In this document: piece after piece, positions 43,149 through 52,313 of the stretch
How the letters are laid out: every line of letters starts with the position of its first letter
How positions within the stretch are numbered: the stretch's first letter is position 1
Source: Bacteroidia bacterium
GTDB taxonomy: Bacteria; Bacteroidota; Bacteroidia; 2-12-FULL-35-15
DNA length: 64,000 bases
Direction of reading: 5' to 3'
Assembly: GCA_030654175.1 (NCBI GenBank)
Contig: JAURXZ010000024.1
Location: 124,001 to 188,000, forward strand
Notes under the pieces: generated by a model
Database searches by the model: none
What the model was told of the DNA's origin: nothing
What the model saw: only the letters and a program-made list of their open reading frames with translations
Position numbers and translations under genes: made by a program

Positions 43149-44573
43149 ATGGAAAACAGTTTAACAGAAGATACGAGAATTGCTATCAAAAGAATTTTTA
43201 ATTCGCAAAAAAATAATCAGCTATCCATTAAGCTTGCTCCTGTTAATGATCGTAAAAAGAAATTAAAGAAACTTAAAACCGCTATCAAAGCCAGGGAGAA
43301 TGAGATCTTTGAAGCTTTGAGAAAAGACCTTAGAAAACCTGTTTTTGAATCTGCCGTTTTTGAAGTGCTTTTTATTTATGCCGAAATAGATTTTGCGATC
43401 AAAAATTTATCGCCCTGGACAAGCCAGCAAACGGTATCTTCCAACCTGTTAAACTTAATGACAAAATGTTGCATTAGCTACGAACCAAAGGGCGTTTGTT
43501 TGATCATTGCACCATGGAACTATCCATTTCAATTGCTAATGTCCCCTTTAGTTTCAGCCATTGCTGCAGGAAACTGCTGTATTTTAAAGCCCTCTGAATT
43601 AGCGCCTGCCACCAGTACTGTATTAACAAAATTGATACAGGAAATTTTTAAGGAAGATGAAATTGCTCTTGTAGAAGGCGATGCATGTGTTTCAACCGAA
43701 TTATTAAGTTTACCCTTTAATCATATATTTTTTACCGGCAGTACCCACGTTGGCAAAATAGTAATGGAAGCCGCCTCCAAACATCTTTCATCAGTGACTT
43801 TAGAATTAGGCGGAAAATCCCCTGCAATCATTGATGAAGATGTTGATCTGAAAAAAGCAGCTGATAAAATAACATGGGGCACCTTCGCAAATGCAGGTCA
43901 AACCTGTATTGCACCCGATTATGTTTTTGTTCACGAAGATCAACAGGAAAAATTTATTGACCTGATGAAGGCGAATATTGAAAAAAAATATTTCAACAAA
44001 GAGCAACTCAATAAAGAAGATTATGGAAAAATTATTTCCGGAAATCATTTTAAACGATTAAAGAATTTATTTGATGATGCACTTGCAAAAGGTGCGAAGG
44101 TTAGAATAGGCGGCACTTTCGAAGAATCCGACAAAACGGTATATCCTACTGTTTTAACAAATGTACCCCCGGATTCTCTTATCATGCAGGAAGAGGTTTT
44201 TGGCCCGGTGTTACCTGTGGTAACATATAAAAATATATCTGAAGTGATCAATTATGTGAATGCCAATAACAAACCATTAGCATTATATATATTCAGTAAT
44301 AGCAACAAAAACGTTGAGAGTATCTTAAAACAAACCTCTTCGGGAGGAGCCTGTATAAATGATGTAATGATCCATATCTCAAACCCTCATTTATCTTTTG
44401 GTGGGATAAACACAAGCGGAATGGGCGGGTCACATGGTTTTCATGGATTTAAAGCTTTTTCTCACGAACGTTCAGTAATGTATCAATCTAAATTTATTGA
44501 TATCAGTAAGATCATATATCCACCTTATAATGGCAAAGGATTGATCTTAAAACTGCTTAGAAAATTGATGTAA
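43149..44573 (+). CDS. NAD(P)-dependent aldehyde dehydrogenase (class 3 / fatty-aldehyde type)
   Basis: A 474-residue enzyme. The nucleotide-binding GSTHVGK lies at residues 197-203, the general base is Glu219 in TLELGGKSP, and the catalytic Cys253 is in GQTCIAPD. The order and short length fit the class 3 group (human ALDH3A2 oxidises fatty aldehydes). The C-terminal 20 residues (YPPYNGKGLILKLLRKLM) are amphipathic and could hold it to the membrane. It is the third gene of a coupled unit with two enzymes predicted to release fatty aldehydes, so oxidation of those aldehydes to fatty acids is the natural reading. Aldehyde chain length is not determined by sequence. Confidence 0.93.
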   Translation: MENSLTEDTRIAIKRIFNSQKNNQLSIKLAPVNDRKKKLKKLKTAIKARENEIFEALRKDLRKPVFESAVFEVLFIYAEIDFAIKNLSPWTSQQTVSSNLLNLMTKCCISYEPKGVCLIIAPWNYPFQLLMSPLVSAIAAGNCCILKPSELAPATSTVLTKLIQEIFKEDEIALVEGDACVSTELLSLPFNHIFFTGSTHVGKIVMEAASKHLSSVTLELGGKSPAIIDEDVDLKKAADKITWGTFANAGQTCIAPDYVFVHEDQQEKFIDLMKANIEKKYFNKEQLNKEDYGKIISGNHFKRLKNLFDDALAKGAKVRIGGTFEESDKTVYPTVLTNVPPDSLIMQEEVFGPVLPVVTYKNISEVINYVNANNKPLALYIFSNSNKNVESILKQTSSGGACINDVMIHISNPHLSFGGINTSGMGGSHGFHGFKAFSHERSVMYQSKFIDISKIIYPPYNGKGLILKLLRKLM

Positions 44574-44597
44574 TTTTAAAACGATAAAAAATAATTT

Positions 44598-45560
44598 ATG
44601 AAACAATTTGCAATAGCAATACATGGTGGTGCAGGCGCTATACCCCGTTCGGTCATGGGCGCTGAAAATGAAAAAAATTATAAAAAAGGATTAGAAGAAG
44701 CGCTTCTTGCTGGAGATACTATTTTATCAGCGGGCGGTAATGCCCTGGATGCAGTTGAAGCAGCGGTAAATAAGCTGGAAGACAATCCTCTTTTTAATGC
44801 AGGAAGAGGCGCGGTATTTACCAATGGAGGAACCAACGAATTGGATGCCTCTATCATGGATGGTAAAAACCTTATGGCTGGCGCTGTTACAGGTATTAAA
44901 AATGTCAAAAACCCTGTTTCATTGGCAAGAGTGGTAATGGAAAAATCGGAGCATGTATTTTTATCCGGTGCAGGTGCAATGGAATTTGCAAAAAAGATGA
45001 ACCTGGAGTTTGCACCCGATGAATATTTTTTTGTGCAGGACCGCTACGACCAATTATTACAAGCAAGGGAAAGCGATCAGGTGGTGTTAGACCATGGCAA
45101 TACAAGAGGAGCAACAGGAACACCCAACTCAAAAAAAGGAACAGTTGGTGCTGTGGCTCTGGATGTTTTTGGAAATATTGCTGCGGCCACTTCTACAGGT
45201 GGAATGACCAATAAAAAATTCGGAAGAGTTGGAGATAGCCCTATCATTGGAGCTGGAACGTATGCAAACAATAACACCTGCGCTATTTCATGTACAGGTC
45301 ATGGTGAGTTTTTTATTCGCTCTGTGGTTGCTTATGATATTTCCTGCCTTATGGAATACAAAGGCTTATCTTTAAAGGAGGCTTGTGATATTGTAGTTTA
45401 TCAAAAATTGGTGAAGATAGGCGGAGAGGGCGGACTTGTTGCAATTGATGCAAAAGGAAATATTGAAATGCCTTTTAATTCAGAAGGGATGTACCGTGCA
45501 ATGAGAAAATCGGGTGGAGAAATTTATTTGGGTATTTATAAAGATCCGGCACACTCGTAA
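44598..45560 (+). CDS. iaaA: Isoaspartyl peptidase / L-asparaginase (Ntn hydrolase)
   Basis: A 320-residue plant-type asparaginase. It starts FAIAIHGGAGAIPR, and autocleavage is expected before Thr182 in KKGTVGAVALD, which becomes the N-terminal nucleophile. TSTGGMTNKKFGRVGDSPIIGAGTYA downstream is the substrate pocket. The enzyme removes isoaspartyl dipeptides from damaged proteins and hydrolyses asparagine. There is no signal peptide. It starts 24 bases after the aldehyde dehydrogenase gene, so it is probably the last gene of the same transcript, which ends at the perfect hairpin at 45606-45631. A metabolic link to the ether-lipid genes is not evident. Confidence 0.93.
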   Translation: MKQFAIAIHGGAGAIPRSVMGAENEKNYKKGLEEALLAGDTILSAGGNALDAVEAAVNKLEDNPLFNAGRGAVFTNGGTNELDASIMDGKNLMAGAVTGIKNVKNPVSLARVVMEKSEHVFLSGAGAMEFAKKMNLEFAPDEYFFVQDRYDQLLQARESDQVVLDHGNTRGATGTPNSKKGTVGAVALDVFGNIAAATSTGGMTNKKFGRVGDSPIIGAGTYANNNTCAISCTGHGEFFIRSVVAYDISCLMEYKGLSLKEACDIVVYQKLVKIGGEGGLVAIDAKGNIEMPFNSEGMYRAMRKSGGEIYLGIYKDPAHS

Positions 45561-45605
45561 CCCCAATACAATTAATAATTCGTATTAATTTTATACTTTT
45601 TCACC

Positions 45606-45631
45606 AAAAACCGCTGTGTCCAGCGGTTTTT
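45606..45631. terminator. Bidirectional terminator between convergent genes
   Basis: AAAAACCGCTG pairs perfectly with CAGCGGTTTTT around a 4-base loop. It serves the isoaspartyl peptidase operon on the plus strand and the secreted glycoside hydrolase-like gene on the minus strand, whose stop codon lies 4 bases beyond it. Confidence 0.85.
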
Positions 45632-45634
45632 GTG

Positions 45635-46975
45635 TTATTGAATAATGATTTTTTTAGTTAAAAAATTATCTTTGTCCTGTAGCTGAATAAAATAAATTCC
45701 TTTTGGTTGATCGCTAATATCTATTTCCATCTTTTCGGAATTTAGTTTTGTTTTGTAAATAATTTCCCCAGGTAAATTACAAATAGTTACCTCTCCATTA
45801 GCCTGAACAAAGAACTTTCCTGATGTTGGGTTTGGAAAAACAATGACATTTTTTTCTGAAAGAATTTCATTATTACTTGTGGTAGTGCAGTTGTGTTGCC
45901 ATAACGTTCCGGAAGATTGAAGCGTTACACCATTAGAATCCACCAAACCACCGGTGTTCCAAAGAGTGCTGGGAGTCTGCCATCCAAGATACGGGTCAAC
46001 AATTGTAAACCATGTCATCCCAATTATTTTTGAAGTGTCAGTGTTGTACCAGCTTAAAAGTGTGTCGGCATACGCAAGTTGTTTTGCAGGAGAACCACAG
46101 TTGCTGCTTACTCCTCCTCCGTCCCCCATGCAGGTTTCTGTGATCATCATTTTTTTGCTACCCACTTCTGCTTTAGCAATATTGAGCCAGGAGCTCACTG
46201 TAGCCGGATCTCCCCAACAATTATCATTTGGTGGGCCTAATGAAGTATAATAAAAAGTATATCCAACAAAATCAACGTGGGAGCGAATAGAATCAATTAT
46301 ATCATAATTTCCCGACCACGTTAAATTGTGAAAAGTTACAACACTTCCAAGCTTTACATTTGAAAAACCATCATCATTCATCCTATTTCGTATGGTATCA
46401 AGTAAGGCTGTAAACCTTGTTAACCGACCTGTTCCCCAATAAGCATTCTTAAAATAAGTATCAATTTCATTTCCAACAGAAATCCATTTTACATTATTTA
46501 CATTTTGTAAAATATGTTTTATTGCCAAATAATTTTGATTTACATAGGCTGTATCAGAAAAGTAAGATGAGTTTGTAGAATCCACAGCGGAAACAAAACC
46601 GGAAGGTTCAGCCATTGTTGTGTTCTGCGATTCAACTTTTATTGCCGGATAAATAATATGAACATTACAATTTCCCGCCCAGGTGGTTTGCAAATTTTCG
46701 AAATTGTAATACGAACTGAATGTTGGAATACCGCTGTTTATTTGTTGAACAACATCTGTCCAGGAAATATAACGTTGACGATAATCAAGATTCAAATTAT
46801 CTACCCATGTTGCTGCTTCTTGCCATGCGCCTGTGTTTCCAAAGTTGCCATTGTTCGAAGAATTACTGTGTGTGGGAACAACTACAGCTCCGAGATTTAA
46901 CCCTTGATTGCATTGACCAAAGAAATGGAGTTGCCGGATAAAGATCAGCGTAAAAATTAACACTGTTTTTTTCAT
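45635..46975 (-). CDS. Secreted clan GH-A-like glycoside hydrolase with type A T9SS sorting domain
   Basis: The 446-residue protein has a signal peptide (MKKTVLIFTLIFIRQLHFFGQ). A TIM-barrel-like domain follows (about 25-360) with the two glutamates of clan GH-A retaining enzymes: acid/base Glu170 in SVGNEID and nucleophile Glu280 in ITETC. The C-terminal 75 residues form a type A sorting domain (VFPNPTSGKFFV ... GIYFIQLQDKDNF). It would be exported by T9SS and attached or released outside the cell. The exact GH family and sugar target are not recognisable. An in-frame ATG 9 bases upstream is an alternative start. The next minus-strand gene upstream is a second such protein. Confidence 0.78.
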   Translation of the reverse strand: MKKTVLIFTLIFIRQLHFFGQCNQGLNLGAVVVPTHSNSSNNGNFGNTGAWQEAATWVDNLNLDYRQRYISWTDVVQQINSGIPTFSSYYNFENLQTTWAGNCNVHIIYPAIKVESQNTTMAEPSGFVSAVDSTNSSYFSDTAYVNQNYLAIKHILQNVNNVKWISVGNEIDTYFKNAYWGTGRLTRFTALLDTIRNRMNDDGFSNVKLGSVVTFHNLTWSGNYDIIDSIRSHVDFVGYTFYYTSLGPPNDNCWGDPATVSSWLNIAKAEVGSKKMMITETCMGDGGGVSSNCGSPAKQLAYADTLLSWYNTDTSKIIGMTWFTIVDPYLGWQTPSTLWNTGGLVDSNGVTLQSSGTLWQHNCTTTSNNEILSEKNVIVFPNPTSGKFFVQANGEVTICNLPGEIIYKTKLNSEKMEIDISDQPKGIYFIQLQDKDNFLTKKIIIQ

Positions 46976-47045
46976 GATGTCCAATTTAATGTTTGCGGTC
47001 TTTTTAAAATGCTTCTTTATGGTTTCGGTTCTTATATTGATTTGA

Positions 47046-48815
47046 TCAATGCTCTACCGTAAATTTTAAAATGGTATTGTTAGCGTGAATAAAATATATC
47101 CCATTAGTAAGAGCTTGAACCGAAATACTTTTTGCCGATTTAATTTTCGGCAGCACCAATTGCCCAAACAAATTATATACTTCAATATCCAATAGGATCT
47201 CGGAAAAACCAACAGTATTATTGCTTGGGTTTGGATACAGAGAAATTAAAGGTTTATTACTAATTGGGTAATTAATTCCAACGGCAGTGGTCGTCATTGT
47301 TATTAAATTAGAAGTATAGGGTGGCAAAACAAATACCCCACTTGTCCAAGGGGCTGGGGTTTGTCCATCATTGGCATCTGTTACCGTATATTGATTTACA
47401 TACGGATACATAGATGTAGATAAACCCGTGCTGTTTAAAGTAAGACTTACATTTATTGTATTTGAAGTAGGGTTTGAAAGAAGCACCGCTTTATTGCCAT
47501 CCACATCTTCACCTGCTAAAGTCCATATAACACCACCATTGGATGCAATAGCGCTCACAGGTGATATTAACTTTTTGTTATATATCGTCTGCATTTTAGA
47601 GCATTGTTTAAACCCATACGCTACAGGTTTGTATGCGGCATTCGCATCCCCCTGAAACAAGCCCATAACTCCTAAAGTAACATCGGAGCCAAATTCGCCA
47701 CCACGGTAAATATATGCACGTTCAATATCTGCTTGTTGCAAAGCAATAAAAGCCCCTGTATGATGGGCTGCTCCTCTTTGTTTATTAAACAAAGAGTCGC
47801 GGGTAGATGCAGGTAAAGATTGGTCGTTATCAAATCCCCAGGCATCGCAAATTAATTCTACTCCATTAAAAAAACTATTGTTTCCATTGCCCCAAACAGA
47901 AGTGTAGGGTGTAAATGGAGGTTCAGCGCGTAATAGTTTTCGGTATCGAATTGCGCTATTGTAAAAATCTTCAATGTTATTGCTAAATACATGGAACCCG
48001 ATCCAATCAGGTTTTAAGCTTCGCCCATGTAATTCCCTTAAAAACAAATCAACATGCTCGCTGATATTTGCATTTATGGTATTCCCTATTTGTATAGACA
48101 CAGAACTATTGAATCCAGGGCCACCGATTTTTAACGTTGGAAAGTTCGTTTTTAAAGAATCAAAATTAGTACACCAAAAATTATTAAACTCTACAGAATC
48201 CCGATCCCAAAATTGGTTTTGTGGGTACTCCGTCCAAAGGTTTAAATATCCCTGTAAAGTATTACTACCACCTTCAAAATTATTATACCTGTTCACTACT
48301 TTTAGCCCTGCTTTCAACCAGTTGGCTTCTTCATTGGCCCTTGGCCCTTTATAATCGTGTTGGTTAATATTATGTGAGTTTTCGCCTCCTAATCTAAAGA
48401 AGGGCACAAACCCTCCATCTAACCAGTTTTGAAACTGTATATCACTTTCCACAAAATGATAATTTGCAGTATCATTCGGATCGCAGTTCCAGTTTGGATA
48501 AGGTGTTGAAGCGTATGGAATAGAGTCATAGTTTCCACAAAAAAACATCCGTTCCATATCCAGGCGGTCATCAAAATAATCATTGTTTCTAACTGAAGTT
48601 ACCCCGATATCCTGGTATCTTGAGGTAAGATCGGGAACAACCAGGTTATTATAATTAGCCGCAGGGCCTGCAATAACTCCAAGCATGTGTGGCTTGATCA
48701 AAGAGTCTGTTGAACTGATGGAACCAATATCAATAGTGATATTTTCGGTTATCTGAGCTTTTGTTTCTAAAATAGAAAACAAAGCAAATACAGGGAGTAA
48801 AATTGTTTTTTTCAT
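47046..48815 (-). CDS. Secreted GH39-like protein with type A T9SS sorting domain
   Basis: A 589-residue protein: signal peptide (residues 1-20), barrel domain (about 30-430), a beta-sandwich stretch (430-510) and a type A sorting domain (about 525-589, LYPNPSNNTVGF ... GIYFIHANN). The segment LNLWTEYPQNQFW with Glu196 occupies the place of the GH39 WNEP motif. The following FPTLKIGGPGF and WIGFHVFS blocks resemble the GH39 barrel, and Glu320 in FFNGVELICDAWGFD is a candidate nucleophile. The canonical Asn before the acid/base Glu is replaced by Thr, so activity may be altered. Substrate unknown. It lies 70 bases upstream of the other hydrolase-like gene on the same strand. Confidence 0.72.
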   Translation of the reverse strand: MKKTILLPVFALFSILETKAQITENITIDIGSISSTDSLIKPHMLGVIAGPAANYNNLVVPDLTSRYQDIGVTSVRNNDYFDDRLDMERMFFCGNYDSIPYASTPYPNWNCDPNDTANYHFVESDIQFQNWLDGGFVPFFRLGGENSHNINQHDYKGPRANEEANWLKAGLKVVNRYNNFEGGSNTLQGYLNLWTEYPQNQFWDRDSVEFNNFWCTNFDSLKTNFPTLKIGGPGFNSSVSIQIGNTINANISEHVDLFLRELHGRSLKPDWIGFHVFSNNIEDFYNSAIRYRKLLRAEPPFTPYTSVWGNGNNSFFNGVELICDAWGFDNDQSLPASTRDSLFNKQRGAAHHTGAFIALQQADIERAYIYRGGEFGSDVTLGVMGLFQGDANAAYKPVAYGFKQCSKMQTIYNKKLISPVSAIASNGGVIWTLAGEDVDGNKAVLLSNPTSNTINVSLTLNSTGLSTSMYPYVNQYTVTDANDGQTPAPWTSGVFVLPPYTSNLITMTTTAVGINYPISNKPLISLYPNPSNNTVGFSEILLDIEVYNLFGQLVLPKIKSAKSISVQALTNGIYFIHANNTILKFTVEH

Positions 48816-48901
48816 ATTGCCGGATGTCGCATTAATTTATTACGTTGTTTATTCCGAGAACCTTTCTTTAGCGTTTGACTATTAATTTCCCTTTCACTTA
48901 G

Positions 48902-49360
48902 TTATTGTTCTCCGGTTTTATTTAACAAGTCTAACTCTTTTTGGTGCTTAGCGCTTCTTGCCGAATCACCTAACAAACCATAAATAGCTATCAGTGCGAG
49001 CAGTGTATTTTTGTCGCTTGGATATAGTTCATGAGTTTTTTCAAAATAGGGAAGAGCCAAATTGAATTGTTCATAGAAAACAGTTTCAACTGAATCTATT
49101 TCACTTCTTGAATAACCAAAAGGATGGTCGTTAAAAATATCAATACCTTGATTGTAAAATATCCTTCCTTGATTATAATCATCTTGAAATTCTATTGTCA
49201 TGTTTCTTTCTTCAGGCAATCTTTTATATATTAAGGTTATTGAAGCGAAAAGTTTTGTAATTGAATCTTCACTGATGGGGGGGGCTTCTTCCTGAGAAAG
49301 CATTCGTAAAGGAGAAACAAAGAGTGTAAATAAAAGTATGATCAATTGTTTTGTTTTCAT
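48902..49360 (-). CDS. Exported small TPR-like protein of unknown function
   Basis: A 152-residue protein with a signal peptide (MKTKQLIILLFTLFVSPLRMLSQ). The mature part is helical, with one recognisable TPR-like stretch near residues 98-130 (ALPYFEKTHELYPSDKNTLLAL then IAIYGLLGDSARS). I recognise no named family. It lies on the same strand as, and 86 bases upstream of, the GH39-like gene. It has an intact start and stop and codon use like its neighbours, so it appears to be a real gene. Confidence 0.65.
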   Translation of the reverse strand: MKTKQLIILLFTLFVSPLRMLSQEEAPPISEDSITKLFASITLIYKRLPEERNMTIEFQDDYNQGRIFYNQGIDIFNDHPFGYSRSEIDSVETVFYEQFNLALPYFEKTHELYPSDKNTLLALIAIYGLLGDSARSAKHQKELDLLNKTGEQ

Positions 49361-49614
49361 TTTGCTGCTCCATTTTTATAGCGAACATGCACTTTTTAGT
49401 TTGACTAATCGAAATAACATCAAAATAATAATCAATATTTGTATTTTAATAGTTTTAATTAAAAAGCCCAAATACAACTTTAAAAAGATTATTCTTCTGA
49501 AACTTGCCCACACCAACAAACAAATCCTACCAGTAGCGCTTATTTATCCTGTTTGGCCTGTATATGCCACCAACTTAGTTTTCTTCTTAATTTCAAGAAT
49601 GAATCAGAAACAAT

Positions 49615-52095
49615 TTAAATCTCAAATCCCCACTCTTCATCAAATTTTTTACCTGGAGTAGGTGGTTTTTTAGGAACTTCTTTTTTAACTATTGGAGTAG
49701 GGGCTTCAAATTTCTCTTCCATTTTGAAAAGAGGTTTTTTTTCGGATGCTTTTTGTTTTACGCCTCTTCCTTTGCCTTTTTTCTGAAATGATTCTTTTTT
49801 CTGAAACGATTCTTTCTGGAATGATTCCTTTTTTGGAAATGATTCTTTTTTCTGGAAGGATCCTTTTTTCTCAAATGATTCCTTCGAAAAAGAAGAATTT
49901 CTTGGTTTCTCTTCAGTTACTTCAACCAATGCAAAATCCAACTGTTTACGCACTAGATCAGCACGCTTCACTTCAATTCTAACCGTATCGCCAAGTGTTA
50001 GTACTTTACCATATTTACGGCCACGCAAACAATAATTATCTTCATCAAAGAAATAATTATCATCACGCAAGTCTCTTAAGCGTATCATCCCTTCACAGTG
50101 ATTTTCTATGATCTCAACAAAAATGCCCCACTCTGTAACACCGGATATTTTACCGTCATATTCTACCCCAATCTTATCAATTAAAAATTGAACCTGTTTG
50201 TATTTAATAGAAGCGCGTTCAGCGTCTGCTGCCAGTTTTTCCATATCGGAAGAATGTTTACACAGCTCCTCTAATTTATCGATATCGGGATTTTTTCCGC
50301 CATCTAAATAATGTTGCAATAAACGATGCACCATCACATCGGGATACCTACGGATAGGGGATGTAAAATGGGTATAATATTCGAAGCCCAAACCGTAATG
50401 GCCAATGTTTTTTGTAGTGTATATCGCCTTTGCCATTGTACGAATGGCAAGCAGTTCGATCATTCCGGCTTCTTTTTTCTCATTTACTTCTTTCAATAAA
50501 TTATTTAATGAATCGGCAACTGATTTCTCATTTTTGATATTTAATTTGTATCCGAACTTACCTACAAACTCAGCAAAAGTAGCCAGTTTATCAGGGTTTG
50601 GTTTATCATGGATACGATATACAAATGGTTTTTTTGTATCCTGGCTTTTGGCTCCTGCTGCATTGTGTCCTTTCACTTTACCAATAAATTCAGCCACTTT
50701 ACGGTTTGCCAACAACATAAAATCTTCGATCAACTGATTGGAATCTTTTGCTGTTTTAAAAAACACACCTGTTGGATTTCCTGCTTCATCCAAATGAAAT
50801 TTCACTTCCATTTTTTCAAAAGCAATACTTCCTTTTCTAAAACGATTGGCGCGTAATATTTTTGCCAAACGATCGAGCGTTAACACTTCATCACAAAAAT
50901 CACCTTCTTCGGTTTCAATGATCAGCTGTGCGTCTTCGTATGTAAAGCGTTTGTCAGAATTAATTATGGTTCTTCCGATCCATTCATTTACCACTTCGGC
51001 ATCATCGGTCATTTCAAATACTGCCGAAAAACATAATTTTTCCTCATTAGGACGCAGTGAACAAACATTGTTTGATAATACTTCCGGAAGCATCGGAACC
51101 ACCCTATCCACTAAATAAACAGAGGTAGCGCGTGAAATGGCTTCCTGATCTATCATAGAGTTGGGTTTTACATAATGGCTCACATCGGCAATGTGTACAC
51201 CAATTTCCCAGTTTCCGTTGTCTAATTTCTGGATGGAAAGCGCATCGTCAAAATCTTTTGCATCCACAGGGTCGATCGTAAAAGTGGTGATCTCGCGGAA
51301 GTCTCGTCTTTTGGCAATCTCCTCTTCAGTGATCGCTATCGGAACAAGGTCGGCCGCACGTTCCACATCTTTTGGGAATTCGTAAGGCAAACCAAACTCT
51401 GCGAGTATCGCGTGCATTTCAGTGTTGTTCTCACCAACATTACCCAACACTTCAATGATCTCACCAATAGGATTTACGCCATTCTTAGGCCATTCAGTAA
51501 TTTTGGCAATGGCTTTTTGCCCGTCCTTAGCGCCATTCAATTTATCCAGTGGAATATAAATATCCACATTTGCTTTATTGCTGCTCGGCACCAGAAAAGC
51601 AAAACGTGGCGAAAGCTGTATCACTCCTACAAATTTAATCCGTGCACGATCGAGCACCTCCACAATTTCACCTTCTTGTTTCTCTTTTCGTTTTGGATAT
51701 AAAAGCACCTTCACCGTATCACCATGCATGGCATTAAGTGTTTTGGTTGGGGTAACCAATACATCGTTCTCTGTTTCTTCCGATACAATATACGCGGTTC
51801 CGCTGGCGGTCATTTCCACACGCCCGGTAATGTATTGTTTGGTTGATTTTATCAGGAATTTACCACGTTCGGGCTCTGATACCGAACCGCTGTTTTTTAA
51901 TTCTGATAAGATGGTATTTATTAATATACGCTGGGATTGGTCGGTAACATTGAGTTCCGCAGCAATTTGTTTATAGTTGAGCGACTTGCCGGAATGTTTA
52001 GATAATACTTTTAATATTTCTTCGAAAAAAAAACCTTTGTTCTTTTTCTGTACAGTATCTTTTCCGGGAGTGTTTCTTTTGAATTTTTTTGTCAT
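49615..52095 (-). CDS. rnr: Ribonuclease R
   Basis: An 826-residue 3'-5' exoribonuclease. It has an N-terminal winged helix (21-85), cold-shock RNA-binding domains (about 88-220), the RNB catalytic domain with metal-binding Asp275, Asp281, Asp283 and Asp284 in DPVDAKDFDDALS, and an S1 domain (about 640-720). RNase R degrades structured RNA and takes part in rRNA quality control. The last 100 residues are an added disordered tail made of repeated SFEKKGSFQKKESF-like units rich in Lys, Ser and Phe. The promoter consensus ends only 4 bases before the ATG, so the mRNA is probably leaderless. Confidence 0.95.
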   Translation of the reverse strand: MTKKFKRNTPGKDTVQKKNKGFFFEEILKVLSKHSGKSLNYKQIAAELNVTDQSQRILINTILSELKNSGSVSEPERGKFLIKSTKQYITGRVEMTASGTAYIVSEETENDVLVTPTKTLNAMHGDTVKVLLYPKRKEKQEGEIVEVLDRARIKFVGVIQLSPRFAFLVPSSNKANVDIYIPLDKLNGAKDGQKAIAKITEWPKNGVNPIGEIIEVLGNVGENNTEMHAILAEFGLPYEFPKDVERAADLVPIAITEEEIAKRRDFREITTFTIDPVDAKDFDDALSIQKLDNGNWEIGVHIADVSHYVKPNSMIDQEAISRATSVYLVDRVVPMLPEVLSNNVCSLRPNEEKLCFSAVFEMTDDAEVVNEWIGRTIINSDKRFTYEDAQLIIETEEGDFCDEVLTLDRLAKILRANRFRKGSIAFEKMEVKFHLDEAGNPTGVFFKTAKDSNQLIEDFMLLANRKVAEFIGKVKGHNAAGAKSQDTKKPFVYRIHDKPNPDKLATFAEFVGKFGYKLNIKNEKSVADSLNNLLKEVNEKKEAGMIELLAIRTMAKAIYTTKNIGHYGLGFEYYTHFTSPIRRYPDVMVHRLLQHYLDGGKNPDIDKLEELCKHSSDMEKLAADAERASIKYKQVQFLIDKIGVEYDGKISGVTEWGIFVEIIENHCEGMIRLRDLRDDNYFFDEDNYCLRGRKYGKVLTLGDTVRIEVKRADLVRKQLDFALVEVTEEKPRNSSFSKESFEKKGSFQKKESFPKKESFQKESFQKKESFQKKGKGRGVKQKASEKKPLFKMEEKFEAPTPIVKKEVPKKPPTPGKKFDEEWGFEI

Positions 52096-52099
52096 AGAA

Positions 52100-52130
52100 C
52101 AAATATAACTTATTTAAAATAATTTAACAA
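52100..52130 (-). promoter_or_regulatory. Consensus promoter of rnr abutting its start codon
   Basis: On the minus strand TTG (52130-52128), a 20-base spacer and TATATTTG (52107-52100) match the Bacteroidota consensus exactly. Only four bases separate it from the ATG at 52095, so transcription would start at or in the start codon. Confidence 0.7.
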
Positions 52131-52313
52131 TTTAAGAGAATGCAATTATACAGTAGCAATGTTCAATAATTAGCAATTTAATGATCAATGTGGTTTAGTT
52201 AAGCACAATTTCGTAAATTCGTCATGCATCATTATCCTGCAGCTCATAAAAAAATAAAAAATTGTGATGCAACCAAATAATGCAAATTGACATCTTCTAC
52301 ACAGAAAGCAAAA

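Noticed and set aside
52287..52313. TTGACA at 52287 as a classical -35 box or TTG start for the sigma gene
   Set aside because: Bacteroidota promoters do not use the classical -35 box, and the ATG at 52314 begins the conserved sigma N-terminus.
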